A DNA stretch of 44,069 bases from Spirochaetaceae bacterium (GTDB lineage: Bacteria; Spirochaetota; Spirochaetia; DSM-27196; SKKC01). Positions 32,161 through 40,624 of the stretch are shown here, in pieces (position 1 is the stretch's first letter; each line of letters opens with the position of its first letter). The position numbers and the translations under genes are program-made. The stretch covers positions 1 through 44,069 of the forward strand of contig RECN01000054.1 in the NCBI GenBank assembly GCA_007694005.1, written 5' to 3'. A model generated the notes under the pieces. The model did not search any database and had not been told where the DNA came from. It saw only the letters and a program-made list of their open reading frames with translations.

Positions 32161-32349
32161 ATGGCAGTACCAAAGAATAAAGCTTCGAAAGCACGAACAC
32201 GCAGAAAGCATTCGATTAACAGTAAGCTTCACGTACCGAATCTGGTCACATGCTCCAATTGCGGAGCCATGAAACTTCCGCATCGGGTTTGCCCGAAGTG
32301 CGGTCATTACAAGGGCCGGCTGGTAATGGAGCCGCAGGATCTCGACTAA
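32161..32349 (+). CDS. rpmF: 50S ribosomal protein L32
   Basis: A 62-residue ribosomal protein. MAVPKNKASKARTRRKHSIN is the family start, and CSNCGAMKLPHRVCPKCGHY provides a four-Cys zinc ribbon, so this is the zinc-binding (C+) form. Strong AAGGAA upstream of ATG 32161. Its position before acpP is common in bacteria, where L32 and lipid genes are co-transcribed. Confidence 0.97.
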   Translation: MAVPKNKASKARTRRKHSINSKLHVPNLVTCSNCGAMKLPHRVCPKCGHYKGRLVMEPQDLD

Positions 32350-32359
32350 CATGTAACAG

Positions 32360-32387
32360 CCATTCAGTAACATACGTTTCTGAATGG
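32360..32387 (+). promoter_or_regulatory. Hairpin 1 in the acpP leader
   Basis: CCATTCAG and CTGAATGG form a perfect 8-bp stem with a 12-base loop, directly after the rpmF stop. It is not followed by a T run, so termination is unlikely to be its main role. Confidence 0.5.
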
Positions 32388-32407
32388 TATAAGCGATGAA
32401 TGTGGAT

Positions 32408-32430
32408 TGCCCATCCGTACGCGATGGGCA
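32408..32430 (+). promoter_or_regulatory. Hairpin 2 in the acpP leader
   Basis: TGCCCATC and GATGGGCA form a perfect 8-bp stem with a 7-base loop (CGTACGC), 40 bases upstream of the acpP start. The two hairpins fill most of the 120-base rpmF-acpP gap. Confidence 0.5.
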
Positions 32431-32469
32431 GAAATACGAGAAAACCGACAATACCGAGGAGGGTAGGAT

Positions 32470-32709
32470 ATGGATGAACAACTTTTTGAGAAGATGAAAA
32501 AACTGATCGCGGACAAGCTTGAAATTGACGAGAGCAAGATTAGCGTGGATTCGTCGTTTCGACAGGATCTCGGCGCTGACAGTCTCGACACCTACGAGCT
32601 TGTGTACGCAATTGAGGAAGAGCTTGGCATTACGATCCCGGACGAAAAAGCAAATGAGTTCGAGACCGTAAAGGATGCGCTCGATTACATCCAGAGCCAG
32701 TCGAAGTAG
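32470..32709 (+). CDS. acpP: Housekeeping acyl carrier protein
   Basis: A 79-residue carrier protein with canonical attachment site FRQDLGADSLDTYELVYAIE (Ser near residue 38) and the acidic recognition helix EEELGITIPDEKANEFETVK. It carries growing chains in fatty acid synthesis and is distinct from the second carrier at 18324 (N-S-A site). A GAGGAGGG site precedes ATG 32470. Followed by rnc after 12 bases. Confidence 0.96.
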   Translation: MDEQLFEKMKKLIADKLEIDESKISVDSSFRQDLGADSLDTYELVYAIEEELGITIPDEKANEFETVKDALDYIQSQSK

Positions 32710-32721
32710 CTCGCGATTACC

Positions 32722-33522
32722 GTGCGATTCCAAAAACATCGCGCGCTTCGCACTCCTCCGGTCGAGGCCGACCGGAGGAAAGAGCTGCAACTTTTCGAGA
32801 AACACGCATCGATAAAGTTCAAGAAGCAGGAGCTTCTTAATCTTGCGTTTTCTCACCGGTCATTCGCCAACGAGAACGCCTTAGATATTGGGAACAACGA
32901 GAAGCTTGAGTTTCTCGGTGACTCAGTTCTTGGCCTTGTCGTCGCCGAGTACCTTTTCCTGCAGTTTCCCGAAAAGCTTGAAGGCGATCTGGCGCGTATT
33001 AAATCATTTGTAGTCAGCGAAGACAGCCTCGCAGACATTGCTCGCGACCTGAGGGTGGATAATTACATTCTTATCGGGAAGGGCGAGGAGTATTCGGGCG
33101 GTCGAACCAAGAAAGCGCTTCTCGCTGACTGTCTGGAAGCCATCATCGGAGCGTATTTCATCGATTCCGGATGGAAGGCCTCCCAGCGGTTCATCCTGCG
33201 AATGCTCGTTCCCGAGATCGACAAGGTCGTCGAAAACCGCCATCGGAAAGACTATAAGACTCTTTTGCAGGAACTCGTGCAGAAGCGCTTCAGAAGCTAC
33301 CCCAAGTACAATCTACAGAAACGGACCGGCCCCGATCACGACAAGACCTTCTGGATGGACGTCCGTATCGGAGAACAGACCTACGGGCCCGGAAAAGGGA
33401 AGAACAAGAAGGAAGCCGAACAGGCGGCCGCCGCTCTTGCCTACGAGGCGATCGAACCGTCTGAATCCGCCGACAGCCGTCCTGCGAGATCATCGGCTCG
33501 TCGTCCCTCGACGAAATCGTAA
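32722..33522 (+). CDS. rnc: Ribonuclease III
   Basis: Cleaves double-stranded RNA, including rRNA precursors. The endonuclease domain has the signature NEKLEFLGDSVLGLVVAEYL (about residue 60) and the second acidic site DCLEAIIGAYFIDSG (about 135); the dsRNA-binding domain covers about 175-250 (DYKTLLQELVQKRFRSYPKY, then GKGKNKKEAEQAAAALAYEA). 266 residues with a short variable tail. It starts at GTG 32722. The acpP-rnc order is widespread. It ends convergent with the CCA-adding enzyme gene with only eight bases between the stops. Confidence 0.95.
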   Translation: MRFQKHRALRTPPVEADRRKELQLFEKHASIKFKKQELLNLAFSHRSFANENALDIGNNEKLEFLGDSVLGLVVAEYLFLQFPEKLEGDLARIKSFVVSEDSLADIARDLRVDNYILIGKGEEYSGGRTKKALLADCLEAIIGAYFIDSGWKASQRFILRMLVPEIDKVVENRHRKDYKTLLQELVQKRFRSYPKYNLQKRTGPDHDKTFWMDVRIGEQTYGPGKGKNKKEAEQAAAALAYEAIEPSESADSRPARSSARRPSTKS

Positions 33523-33530
33523 AACCGGTA

Positions 33531-34796
33531 TCAGACTATCGTTCGTGCCTTATCGACGAGCTGTTCGTACGAGTTCCGGTTCGGATCGTCAATGACAAAC
33601 GCAAGCAGTTCTTTCAGGATAACGCCGACAACCGGCCCAGGGCTCAGGTTCAGCTCGTGCATGAGTGCCCTTCCGTCGACTGCCAGTTCTCGAACCGTGA
33701 GCGGTGGACGCTCGGCAAGAACCTCACGCAGACGCCGTTCCATGCGCTCCGACAATCCGCCGGACGCATCGGCCCGAATCGCAGCTGAAAAACAGGAGAT
33801 CTCCTGAACCATCCCCGGCCCGCACCGCGACAGGAGCAGCCTGATGTCCCGATTCGTCTGCAGTTGACTGTCGCTCACGGGACCGGTTTCGAGTAAGGTT
33901 GTCAGAACACCGCGGTCGTGATTACTCAGTTTGAGCCGGTCGGCTATTCTCGCCGCCTCGCTGACGCCCCTGCCCTCGCTGCACAGGGCTATCAGAGCCG
34001 CGAGGCGAACGAGCGGGAGATCTGGTGGGATCAGGTCCAGATGACGGGTGCGCTCCGACGCTGCATAGCGGATCGTCTGTGCCGAATCGTCCTCGTAGAA
34101 CACATGCCCGATCAGTCCTGTTTCGTCCAGGATGGACACCACCTGCGCCGCAGAGCGCGCTGAGAGGCTCTTCAGCAGCTCGTCACGGACGCGTTCGGCA
34201 CTGACCCCCCGCAGGGCATCACGGGCTGTCTGCATCGCCTGACGCGTCTCCTCGTCGATACGGAAATCGAGTCGTGCGGAGAAGCGTACTGCACGGAGAA
34301 GGCGAAGGCCGTCTTCGCGGAAACGTTCCGACGGTGAGCCTACGGTACGCAGCAGCCGCTTTTGCAGGTCTTCGAGTCCGTTGAACGGATCGATGAAGGC
34401 ACCGGTGTGAAGATCGAGAGCCATGGCGTTTATGGTGAAGTCCCTTCGTGCGAGATCATCTTCCAGGGAGACACCGAACTCGACAGCATCGGGATGTCTT
34501 CCGTCACTGTAACCCGCTTCCGCCCGGAAGGTCGTTACTTCAATCTGATGCCCGGCATAGAGGACGGTGACCGTCCCGTGCTGCAGGCCGGTCGGTATCG
34601 TTTTTCTGAACAGACCCTGGACGTCGGTGGGGTGTGCGTCTGTTGCGATATCGAAATCCTGGACGTCGAACCCGAGCACCGCATCGCGGATGCTCCCGCC
34701 GACGAGCAGACATCGGTATCCGTGCGCCGCAAAACGCTTTGCAAAACTGTGGAGAAAGTCAGGAACAGTAGAAAGAGTGGGTTTGCGGTGCATCAT
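33531..34796 (-). CDS. CCA-adding enzyme / poly(A) polymerase family
   Basis: A class II nucleotidyltransferase of 421 residues that probably adds or repairs tRNA 3' CCA; this fits with the tRNA genes here lacking encoded CCA. The nucleotidyltransferase head shows CLLVGGSIRDAVLG, DFDIATDAHPTDV with the catalytic D-x-D, GTVTVLYAGHQIEVTTFR, and RRDFTINAMALDL. RFREDGLRLLRAVRFSARLD is the RNA-binding hinge. The start is ATG 34796 (MMHRK): the frame is open much further but the extra part is antisense to the flagellin gene and has no family features. No good Shine-Dalgarno is visible because the flaB terminator lies just upstream. Confidence 0.9.
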   Translation of the reverse strand: MMHRKPTLSTVPDFLHSFAKRFAAHGYRCLLVGGSIRDAVLGFDVQDFDIATDAHPTDVQGLFRKTIPTGLQHGTVTVLYAGHQIEVTTFRAEAGYSDGRHPDAVEFGVSLEDDLARRDFTINAMALDLHTGAFIDPFNGLEDLQKRLLRTVGSPSERFREDGLRLLRAVRFSARLDFRIDEETRQAMQTARDALRGVSAERVRDELLKSLSARSAAQVVSILDETGLIGHVFYEDDSAQTIRYAASERTRHLDLIPPDLPLVRLAALIALCSEGRGVSEAARIADRLKLSNHDRGVLTTLLETGPVSDSQLQTNRDIRLLLSRCGPGMVQEISCFSAAIRADASGGLSERMERRLREVLAERPPLTVRELAVDGRALMHELNLSPGPVVGVILKELLAFVIDDPNRNSYEQLVDKARTIV

Positions 34797-34803
34797 AGCA
34801 GCA

Positions 34804-34836
34804 TAAAAAAAAAGCACCCCCTGAAAAAGGGGGTGC
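34804..34836 (-). terminator. Rho-independent terminator of flaB
   Basis: On the minus strand GCACCCCC and GGGGGTGC form an 8-bp stem, followed by nine T. It lies about 50 bases beyond the flagellin stop and just ahead of the CCA-enzyme start. Confidence 0.93.
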
Positions 34837-34884
34837 GATCGGGAATCGACTTCCGGCCGGAGGTCGCTCTCCCGGCCACCTCCA

Positions 34885-35757
34885 TTACTGGAGAAGGCCG
34901 AGTACGTTCTGTGGCGCCATGTTTGCCTGGGCAAGCATTGCAGTGGAGGCCTGGACAAGAATCTGGTTCTTGACGAAGTCGACCATCTCTGCGGCCATGT
35001 CGGTATCGCGAATTCGGCTTTCGGAAGCAGCAAGATTCTCTGCTCCGACGTCGAGTCCCTGTCGGGTGAAGTCCAGACGATTCTGGTACGCACCCAGGTC
35101 CGCGCGCTGCTTGCTTACCTCAGTAAGCGCATCGTCAATCGTGCCAATCGCCGCATTTGCACTGTCAGGACTTGACAGTGTAATGAACGTGGCCGAGTGC
35201 GGTGGTCCATTCAGCCCCTGCAGACCAAGACCCTGGGCAGTCATCGTTCCGATGTGTACCCGTACGCGCTGGTCCATGTTGGCACCGATGTGGAACCACA
35301 TGCTTGCAGTGACATCATTCTCACCGGTTTCAGCGGCAAACCGACCGGTCATCAGCGTAAGGCCGTTAAACTGGGCATGGCTGGCTACGCGGTTGATCTC
35401 ATTGACCAACTGGCTCACCTCGACCTGAATCTGCATTCGGTCTTCGTTGGTGTAGATGCCGTTGGAAGCCTGGACCGCAAGCTCTCTGAGACGTTGCAGG
35501 ATATCCTGTGTTGTCTGCAGATAACCTTCGGTTGTCTGTATGAGTGAGATACCGTCGGCAGCGTTCATCTCGGCCCGGTTAAGACCTCGAATCTGCGACC
35601 GCATTTTCTCACTGACAGCAAGCCCCGACGCATCATCGCCTGCGCGGTTGATGCGCATGCCAGATGACAGCCGTTCAATGTTCTGATTCTGCGCCATATC
35701 ATTGTACTTGAGCTGGCGGTGACCAAACATTGCGCTGGTGTTGTGATTGATAATCAT
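34885..35757 (-). CDS. flaB: Flagellin FlaB, periplasmic flagellar filament core
   Basis: A 290-residue core flagellin. The N-terminal region [20 protein letters not shown], then [20 protein letters not shown] and [20 protein letters not shown] is the conserved D0/D1 helix of spirochaete Fla[20 protein letters not shown] follows. The C-terminus, from [20 protein letters not shown] to [17 protein letters not shown], is the matching helix. There is no signal peptide; FlaB is exported by the flagellar type III system into the periplasm. An excellent AAGGAGG site precedes ATG 35757, and a strong terminator follows, so this is a single-gene, highly expressed unit. The variable centre is short, as usual in spirochaetes. 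Confidence 0.97.
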   Translation of the reverse strand: MIINHNTSAMFGHRQLKYNDMAQNQNIERLSSGMRINRAGDDASGLAVSEKMRSQIRGLNRAEMNAADGISLIQTTEGYLQTTQDILQRLRELAVQASNGIYTNEDRMQIQVEVSQLVNEINRVASHAQFNGLTLMTGRFAAETGENDVTASMWFHIGANMDQRVRVHIGTMTAQGLGLQGLNGPPHSATFITLSSPDSANAAIGTIDDALTEVSKQRADLGAYQNRLDFTRQGLDVGAENLAASESRIRDTDMAAEMVDFVKNQILVQASTAMLAQANMAPQNVLGLLQ

Positions 35758-35809
35758 TCAATCCTCCTTGACTGAACTTCTCTTCAGCCGAACATCCATG
35801 TCCGGGGGC

Positions 35810-35825
35810 TGATTCGACCGAATCA
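35810..35825. promoter_or_regulatory. Inverted repeat in the flaB upstream region
   Basis: TGATTCG-AC-CGAATCA is a perfect 7-bp inverted repeat with a 2-base centre, about 50 bases before the flaB start. It has the size of a dimeric regulator site; no matching regulator is identified. A shorter CTGAA/TTCAG repeat (35772-35787) lies next to the flaB ribosome-binding site. Confidence 0.4.
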
Positions 35826-35997
35826 ACCCACAGTTTTTTTGACCACAACTACGTTGCGGCTGACCGGTGGTTGCGACGGTGTTTGGGACAAAGGCTGGCA
35901 CCGGTTGGGCCATCCTTCCATCGTCACGGTCGGTCTCTTACAAGTTTCGGGTGTTTACATTTGCTTCTTGAGCGCTTTTCGAGCACCATGGACTGGT

Positions 35998-36630
35998 ATG
36001 AACGCAATGCTCTTTATCGGTGGCGGAAGAGCCCCCAGGCAGATAATCGAACGATTCATTACTGCATCCGCGTTAATTGCTGCAGCCGACTCAGGCTACG
36101 ACAGTGCCCTCGTGGCCGGGTACTCGCCGAGTCTTCTCGTGGGCGATATGGACAGCATTTCCGAGGCGGGTGGCGGCCGCGGACGTGAAGGCCTTGAGAT
36201 TCTGGAGTTCGACGCTGATAAGGATCACACCGATACAGAGCTCCTTTTTCGCATCGTAAAGGAACGCGGGGCCGGGTTTACCGTTCTTGCCGGTGGCGGC
36301 AGTGCCGGGCGAATGGATCATGAACTCGGGATACTCGCGATGTTTGAACGTGAGGAACACCCCGATGTCTGGATCAACGACCGGGCTGAGATCCACTGTA
36401 TTGATCACGCGGTCCACGAGTATCGCGTAGAGCTCGGGCAGACGGTATCGGTGTTTCCCGTTGGTCGTGGTCCGTGGCACATAACGAGCAGGGGGCTGAA
36501 ATGGCCACTGGATGAGGTACGCTGGTCGCGCGAAGTTGCTGGTGTCAGTAACCTCGCGGTTTTAACCGATATATCGGTAACGGTTCACCACGGGCGACTG
36601 CTGATAGTGTATCCCTACAGCGTTTCCTGA
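35998..36630 (+). CDS. Thiamine pyrophosphokinase
   Basis: Converts thiamine to thiamine diphosphate. The family features are LLVGDMDSIS (about residue 45), FDADKDHTDTELLFRIVKER with D-x-T-D (about 72), and AGGGSAGRMDHELGILAMF (about 100), then the C-terminal beta domain with VSVFPVGRG and SREVAGVSNLAVLTD. 210 residues from ATG 35998 is typical; an upstream extension is open but without family likeness or ribosome-binding site, so I exclude it. ATG 36007 is an alternative start. Divergent from flaB across a 240-base gap that holds the inverted repeat. Confidence 0.85.
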   Translation: MNAMLFIGGGRAPRQIIERFITASALIAAADSGYDSALVAGYSPSLLVGDMDSISEAGGGRGREGLEILEFDADKDHTDTELLFRIVKERGAGFTVLAGGGSAGRMDHELGILAMFEREEHPDVWINDRAEIHCIDHAVHEYRVELGQTVSVFPVGRGPWHITSRGLKWPLDEVRWSREVAGVSNLAVLTDISVTVHHGRLLIVYPYSVS

Positions 36631-36657
36631 GTAATAATTATCCGGTAGAGGTTTTAC

Positions 36658-38418
36658 ATGGCGATTGTCGGACGAGAAACAGGGAAGGCCCTGACGATGG
36701 ACGAGGATAAGATTCTGACTCGTACCATCCGTGACAGTCTGAGTCTCGATGCAACTAAGGACGATCATCTCTTCCACGCAACCTTTGATGCCTCACAACG
36801 GCGGCAGTTCGTCGAACGGGCGCTTGAAACCATGGACAGAAGGGAGCGCGCCCGCTTTCGTTTATTCCGTCTCAAGGCCGGTAAAGACGCGATCACCGCG
36901 TATGAGCCATTCAGGCTTCTGTTGTGTCGCGAGCGCATCTGCAGCTCCCATGAAGCATTGGCTGAGTACGACGGGACATCTCTTCCCGGTAAGAGCGGCG
37001 AACTCTTTGCCCCGCTCATACAGGCTGTCGCGGCAATCAAACCGTTTTTCAGTCGCTTGTGGGAAACCCAGCGCATGATGACGTCATCGGTACACTACGT
37101 GCTTGTAGCCCGGACGAACAACCTGAAAGCTGGCCTGTCGGAATTTATGAGCCAGCGCGAGATGCAGGAGCTGTATCTGCAGGAACAGAGCAAGGCGAAG
37201 ATACGAGACATAGTCCTGCAGAGGTTCGAGACGCATATAGGCGAAATCGACGTTGATCAGATAGACCGGCTCGAAGCGGGTCTGAAACCGTTTTATTATC
37301 TGTATGCTATCACGAGCATGGATTTCGCGAATTTATGTGATAAATACGGCATGGACACACACGGGCAGATTACGGGCGCCCTCAGACGCGTTCCGGTGGC
37401 GGCCATCGTAGGAGAGCTCGAAGAGATGTTTTACGCGCTTTACCTTGTCAGTAAACTGCCGGACGATGCGAAAATACACGACGAGATCGTTGAGTATGCG
37501 TACAGCCCGCGTGCTGTTTCCGACGACGCGGCGAATGGTGAGGAAAAAGCCGTTGATGTCGATTCAGTTCGACGGGCAATTCAGACGGTCCTCGTGCGGG
37601 CGCACGAGCTAACCCGGGTGATTCCTCTCGCTGACATTATACGGGTGCATCACGAAGACCCGTTTTACAAGTTGCAGGTCTATGTCCCCCATATCCGGCT
37701 TTTGCCCTTCTACCGTGCCCACCTGAAACGAACCATACTGGAAGATCTCGACAGACGTTTTGGCGACGTTCGCATGGGGGTTATCGGCTACGTCATAAAC
37801 GAGCTCTTTAATGGACAGCTGTACGAGCTCAAGTACTACGGAGCGTGGACGAACCCGAAAGAGCTGAAAGTAGGGCTGCCACCGTTTCAGTATCAGATGG
37901 CGATGCAATGTCTGTTATCCTATCTGTCCGGCCACTACCGTTACCGCCTCCAGGAAGAGATACGGATCGTCTCAAAGATTCTGCCTGCCCGCAGGCGCGA
38001 CGATCAGGGTAAGCTCATACAGCACTCAGCAGCACTTGAGGACGTTGGTGAGCAGATCAAGGAGTTTGACGTCGGTTTCAGTCTCGAACGGCCAGACGGG
38101 CAGTACCTGTACCGAACGAGACAGTTACTCGAGAAGGACTTGAGCCAGCAGAAAGCGTTCAGAACCTTCCAGGCTCAGAAACATCGTGAAGTCCGTGTCA
38201 TGATACATACGGCTCTTGAGCATCTTGAGGCTATAGAACAGGTGCTTCGCGAGGTCGGAAAACTCAAGTCCACAAACCTGGAGGATCGCTACCGGAACTT
38301 CGACCCATGGTCTCCCCGGCCGATCAGCCTTGAAGACATGATAGAGGTGGAAACCCGTCGGTTAAGGATGCTGCGCGGGCTTCTGAATGAAGCAATAGCA
38401 CTGGACGAAGGCTATTGA
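36658..38418 (+). CDS. Large conserved protein of unknown function (spirochaete type)
   Basis: A 586-residue soluble, helix-rich protein without signal peptide or membrane segment. Distinctive pieces are AEYDGTSLPGKSGELFAPLI, RLWETQRMMTSSVHYVLVAR, then PFYKLQVYVPHIRLLPFYRA, YELKYYGAWTNPKELKVGLP and RNFDPWSPRPISLEDMIEVE. I recall similar uncharacterised proteins in Treponema and relatives (possibly the DUF5312 family), but I cannot confirm that here. AGAGG precedes ATG 36658; it lies 27 bases after the thiamine pyrophosphokinase gene, so the two may be co-transcribed. No catalytic motif is visible. Confidence 0.8.
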   Translation: MAIVGRETGKALTMDEDKILTRTIRDSLSLDATKDDHLFHATFDASQRRQFVERALETMDRRERARFRLFRLKAGKDAITAYEPFRLLLCRERICSSHEALAEYDGTSLPGKSGELFAPLIQAVAAIKPFFSRLWETQRMMTSSVHYVLVARTNNLKAGLSEFMSQREMQELYLQEQSKAKIRDIVLQRFETHIGEIDVDQIDRLEAGLKPFYYLYAITSMDFANLCDKYGMDTHGQITGALRRVPVAAIVGELEEMFYALYLVSKLPDDAKIHDEIVEYAYSPRAVSDDAANGEEKAVDVDSVRRAIQTVLVRAHELTRVIPLADIIRVHHEDPFYKLQVYVPHIRLLPFYRAHLKRTILEDLDRRFGDVRMGVIGYVINELFNGQLYELKYYGAWTNPKELKVGLPPFQYQMAMQCLLSYLSGHYRYRLQEEIRIVSKILPARRRDDQGKLIQHSAALEDVGEQIKEFDVGFSLERPDGQYLYRTRQLLEKDLSQQKAFRTFQAQKHREVRVMIHTALEHLEAIEQVLREVGKLKSTNLEDRYRNFDPWSPRPISLEDMIEVETRRLRMLRGLLNEAIALDEGY

Positions 38419-38435
38419 GATACGTTTTAGTGCGT

Positions 38436-38457
38436 GCCCGTCGCGGGGTTTACGGGC
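38436..38457 (+). terminator. Weak hairpin between convergent genes
   Basis: GCCCGT and ACGGGC form a 6-bp stem with a 10-base loop, followed by TTT. It overlaps the stop of the opposing gene, so it is a modest candidate for the end of the 586-aa protein's transcript. Confidence 0.35.
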
Positions 38458-39283
38458 TTTCCATGAGCAGATCGGGCACGAGCTCCTGTATGCGCAAGGG
38501 ATCTATCCCCAGTTCGAAATACTCAAGCAGGACCGGAAACTCCGTAAGGAGTTCGCCGTAGGATCGCAGCGCCTGCTGCATCTGTTCGCTGCGGTCACGC
38601 CGCAGCGCCCGCTCCTGCGCCAGCGACGCAACCGCATCCCGGTCGGCTTCCGCGAGCGCGAGATACAGCGATCGTGCTTCGGCGTATAGCGCGAAATCAG
38701 GTACCTCCACGCTCCGAAGGGTGACTGTGGCTATATCAAGACCCGGAAACCGCGTCGTGAGGTGCTCAAGCAGGGCGTCGGACAGGACTCCCGGAGGCAG
38801 AACGGGTTCATTCTCGATTATCTGTCGGGTAATGAATCCCTGTGCCTCGGATATGATCCGCTCTGAGAGCTCATCGTGAAAGTCATCGATAGTATCCGGA
38901 CGCAAACCGTTTTCCTGACTCAGTAAGGGAAGCTCGTCGGGACGGATACGGAAATTCACGCGCCCGCTGATCCGATAGGAGAAATCCGGCCGGTCCTCGA
39001 GTATGGTACGGTATACCTCGCCTGACGGCAGGGTCCCTTCCACCGAAATCTCCAGAGACTGCGACTCGATATGATAGATATAGAGGGACATGTTCGTCGG
39101 AAGCAGGCGCTCCCACCGCCACTGAAATGTGCCGGGTTCTACGACCTCGTCTTCCCACCCTGAGGTTCGGGAGAAGACCACCGCGTGACCATCATCAGGT
39201 ATAAGGAACTGTATCCAACCGAAGTAAAAGGCCACCGAAGCTGCAATGAGCAGCAGTATCAGGCTGATCAGGAATTTCTTCAT
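38450..39283 (-). CDS. Membrane-anchored, possibly SPFH/prohibitin-like protein
   Basis: A 277-residue protein with one N-terminal membrane anchor (KKFLISLILLLIAASVAFYF) and a large periplasmic part. Residues ~30-200 resemble the SPFH/band-7 fold in outline: VVFSRTSGWEDEVVEPGTFQ, SYRISGRVNFRIRPDELPLL, FHDELSERIISEAQGFITRQ and FPGLDIATVTLRSVEVPDFA, the last matching the segment before the helical region of prohibitin-type proteins. A helical C-terminus with many Glu and Arg follows (VASLAQERALRRDRSEQMQQ). I place the start at ATG 39283 because the anchor follows directly. The SPFH assignment is by pattern and is not certain. Divergent from a small membrane protein gene. Confidence 0.6.
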   Translation of the reverse strand: MKKFLISLILLLIAASVAFYFGWIQFLIPDDGHAVVFSRTSGWEDEVVEPGTFQWRWERLLPTNMSLYIYHIESQSLEISVEGTLPSGEVYRTILEDRPDFSYRISGRVNFRIRPDELPLLSQENGLRPDTIDDFHDELSERIISEAQGFITRQIIENEPVLPPGVLSDALLEHLTTRFPGLDIATVTLRSVEVPDFALYAEARSLYLALAEADRDAVASLAQERALRRDRSEQMQQALRSYGELLTEFPVLLEYFELGIDPLRIQELVPDLLMESP

Positions 39284-39352
39284 ACGCGAGGTCCGTCTCC
39301 CTGAGAAGGATTGTAGGATGACCACCGGTCAGGTGCAAGGGTATGTTTTAGG

Positions 39353-39361
39353 TGCTATACT
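39353..39361 (+). promoter_or_regulatory. Extended -10 promoter element
   Basis: TGC-TATACT is a good extended -10. A transcript would start about five bases before ATG 39373. No clear -35 is seen. Confidence 0.45.
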
Positions 39362-39372
39362 TGGAAAAAGCT

Positions 39373-39762
39373 ATGAGTCGGGAAGTTGAACCAGATATCC
39401 ACACGCCAGCCCGCAAACCCGCCGGTTCCCTTGACCGGGCACTTTTCAGGATCATGCGCATGCTCGAGAGCGCAAGTCTCTTCCTTGTCAGTTTCTCGCT
39501 GTCGGTCGGCGCTCTGTACATCATTGGTAACTTTCAGAGTTTTCTGGATCGCAGTCAGTTCATGCTCCTGCTGGTGCTCAGAGGCAGCAGTTTCCTGAGT
39601 GTACTGGTCACCGCATACTATCTCGCGTTCCTGGTGATGTGGATGTTTCGCAGACGTATTTTCGTTCTCCCCCGAATCGTGTACGCGACGACATCCATCG
39701 TTCTGCTGCTCATGATTCTTTTCGGGGCCGCATACCTCGATTCGGTGTTTGGCGGAGCATAG
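39373..39762 (+). CDS. Small integral membrane protein of unknown function
   Basis: A 129-residue protein from ATG 39373 with three probable membrane segments: SLFLVSFSLSVGALYIIGNF, SFLSVLVTAYYLAFLVMWMF and YATTSIVLLLMILFGAAYL. The first ~30 residues are hydrophilic and probably cytoplasmic. No family is recognised. It ends three bases before the methionine aminopeptidase start and is probably co-transcribed with it. An alternative GTG start at 39352 would place the start within the promoter-like element, so it is disfavoured. Confidence 0.7.
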   Translation: MSREVEPDIHTPARKPAGSLDRALFRIMRMLESASLFLVSFSLSVGALYIIGNFQSFLDRSQFMLLLVLRGSSFLSVLVTAYYLAFLVMWMFRRRIFVLPRIVYATTSIVLLLMILFGAAYLDSVFGGA

Positions 39763-39765
39763 GCA

Positions 39766-40530
39766 TTGAAACACCACGCAGAGGAACTCTCGGGCACACT
39801 GTACTCGCGTAGAGACCTGTACGCTATTCGCGCTACGTCATCCCGTCTTTCGACGGTTCTGTCGCAGTTGATCCGGGCAGTACGACCCGGGGTCAGCGGT
39901 GTCGATCTCAACGCCTACGCACTTCATCTTCTGCGGGAACACGGCCTGGAAAGCGCTCTTCGCGGCTATCAGGGATTTCCCGGCGTCGTCGCGATCAGCC
40001 CGGATTCCACGGCCGCGCACGGCATCCCGGATGACAGCGCCCTGAACGAAGGCTCCATCGTGAGCCTCGATATGGGCGTCCGTCGCAATGGCTGGCACGC
40101 CGACGCGGCTCTGACGGTGCCGGTAGGGACGATTTCGCGAGGCCGCGCCGAACTCATCCGCGCCGCTCACGCCTGTTGCCGGGCTGGCATACGCGTTATC
40201 CGCGCCGGTTGTGACGTCGCGGAGATAGGTGCTGCCGTACGCGCCGAAGCAGCGCGTCGCGGGGTTACGCTTGTGAGCGTGTGCGGCGGACACGGGGTGG
40301 GGCGTTCGCTGCACGAACCGCCGCATTACCGATACGATGACATGCCGCACGGTCTGGTTCTCAGGCGGGGTAACGTGATCACCGTGGAGCCGGTGATCAC
40401 GGGTGGCCCGGACGAACTCATGATCGCGGCTGACGGCCACTCGATGATCACCATGAGCGGTCGGGATTGTGCACAGTTTGAGTACACCGTCTACGTGGAC
40501 GAGAACGGTCCTGTCGTACTCACCGAATAG
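39766..40530 (+). CDS. map: Methionine aminopeptidase, type I
   Basis: Removes the N-terminal methionine from new proteins. The five metal ligands are present: VSLDMGVRRNGWHADAALTV (two Asp), GGHGVGRSLHEPPHY (His), NVITVEPVITGG (Glu) and CAQFEYTVYV (Glu). The substrate-contact His is in STAAHGIPDDS. 254 residues, normal for type I. It starts at TTG 39766; GGAGC lies six bases upstream. The N-terminus has no zinc-finger extension. Confidence 0.93.
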   Translation: MKHHAEELSGTLYSRRDLYAIRATSSRLSTVLSQLIRAVRPGVSGVDLNAYALHLLREHGLESALRGYQGFPGVVAISPDSTAAHGIPDDSALNEGSIVSLDMGVRRNGWHADAALTVPVGTISRGRAELIRAAHACCRAGIRVIRAGCDVAEIGAAVRAEAARRGVTLVSVCGGHGVGRSLHEPPHYRYDDMPHGLVLRRGNVITVEPVITGGPDELMIAADGHSMITMSGRDCAQFEYTVYVDENGPVVLTE

Positions 40531-40571
40531 CGCCAGGGCAGCGTACACGCCTGACCTGCGATACCGGGCGA

Positions 40572-40598
40572 TTGACTTTCGTGCCATGATTTTATAGT
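40572..40598 (+). promoter_or_regulatory. Predicted promoter of the tRNA-Thr gene
   Basis: TTGACT (40572-40577), a short 15-base spacer and TATAGT (40593-40598). Transcription would start about 20 bases before the tRNA. The spacer is shorter than usual. Confidence 0.5.
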
Positions 40599-40624
40599 GT
40601 CAGGACCGTTTTCCGATAGATGTT

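Noticed and set aside
34797-35093. N-terminal extension of the CCA-adding enzyme frame
   Set aside because: The extra ~99 codons run antisense-frame through the flaB terminator and flaB 3' end on the same strand and have no nucleotidyltransferase likeness.
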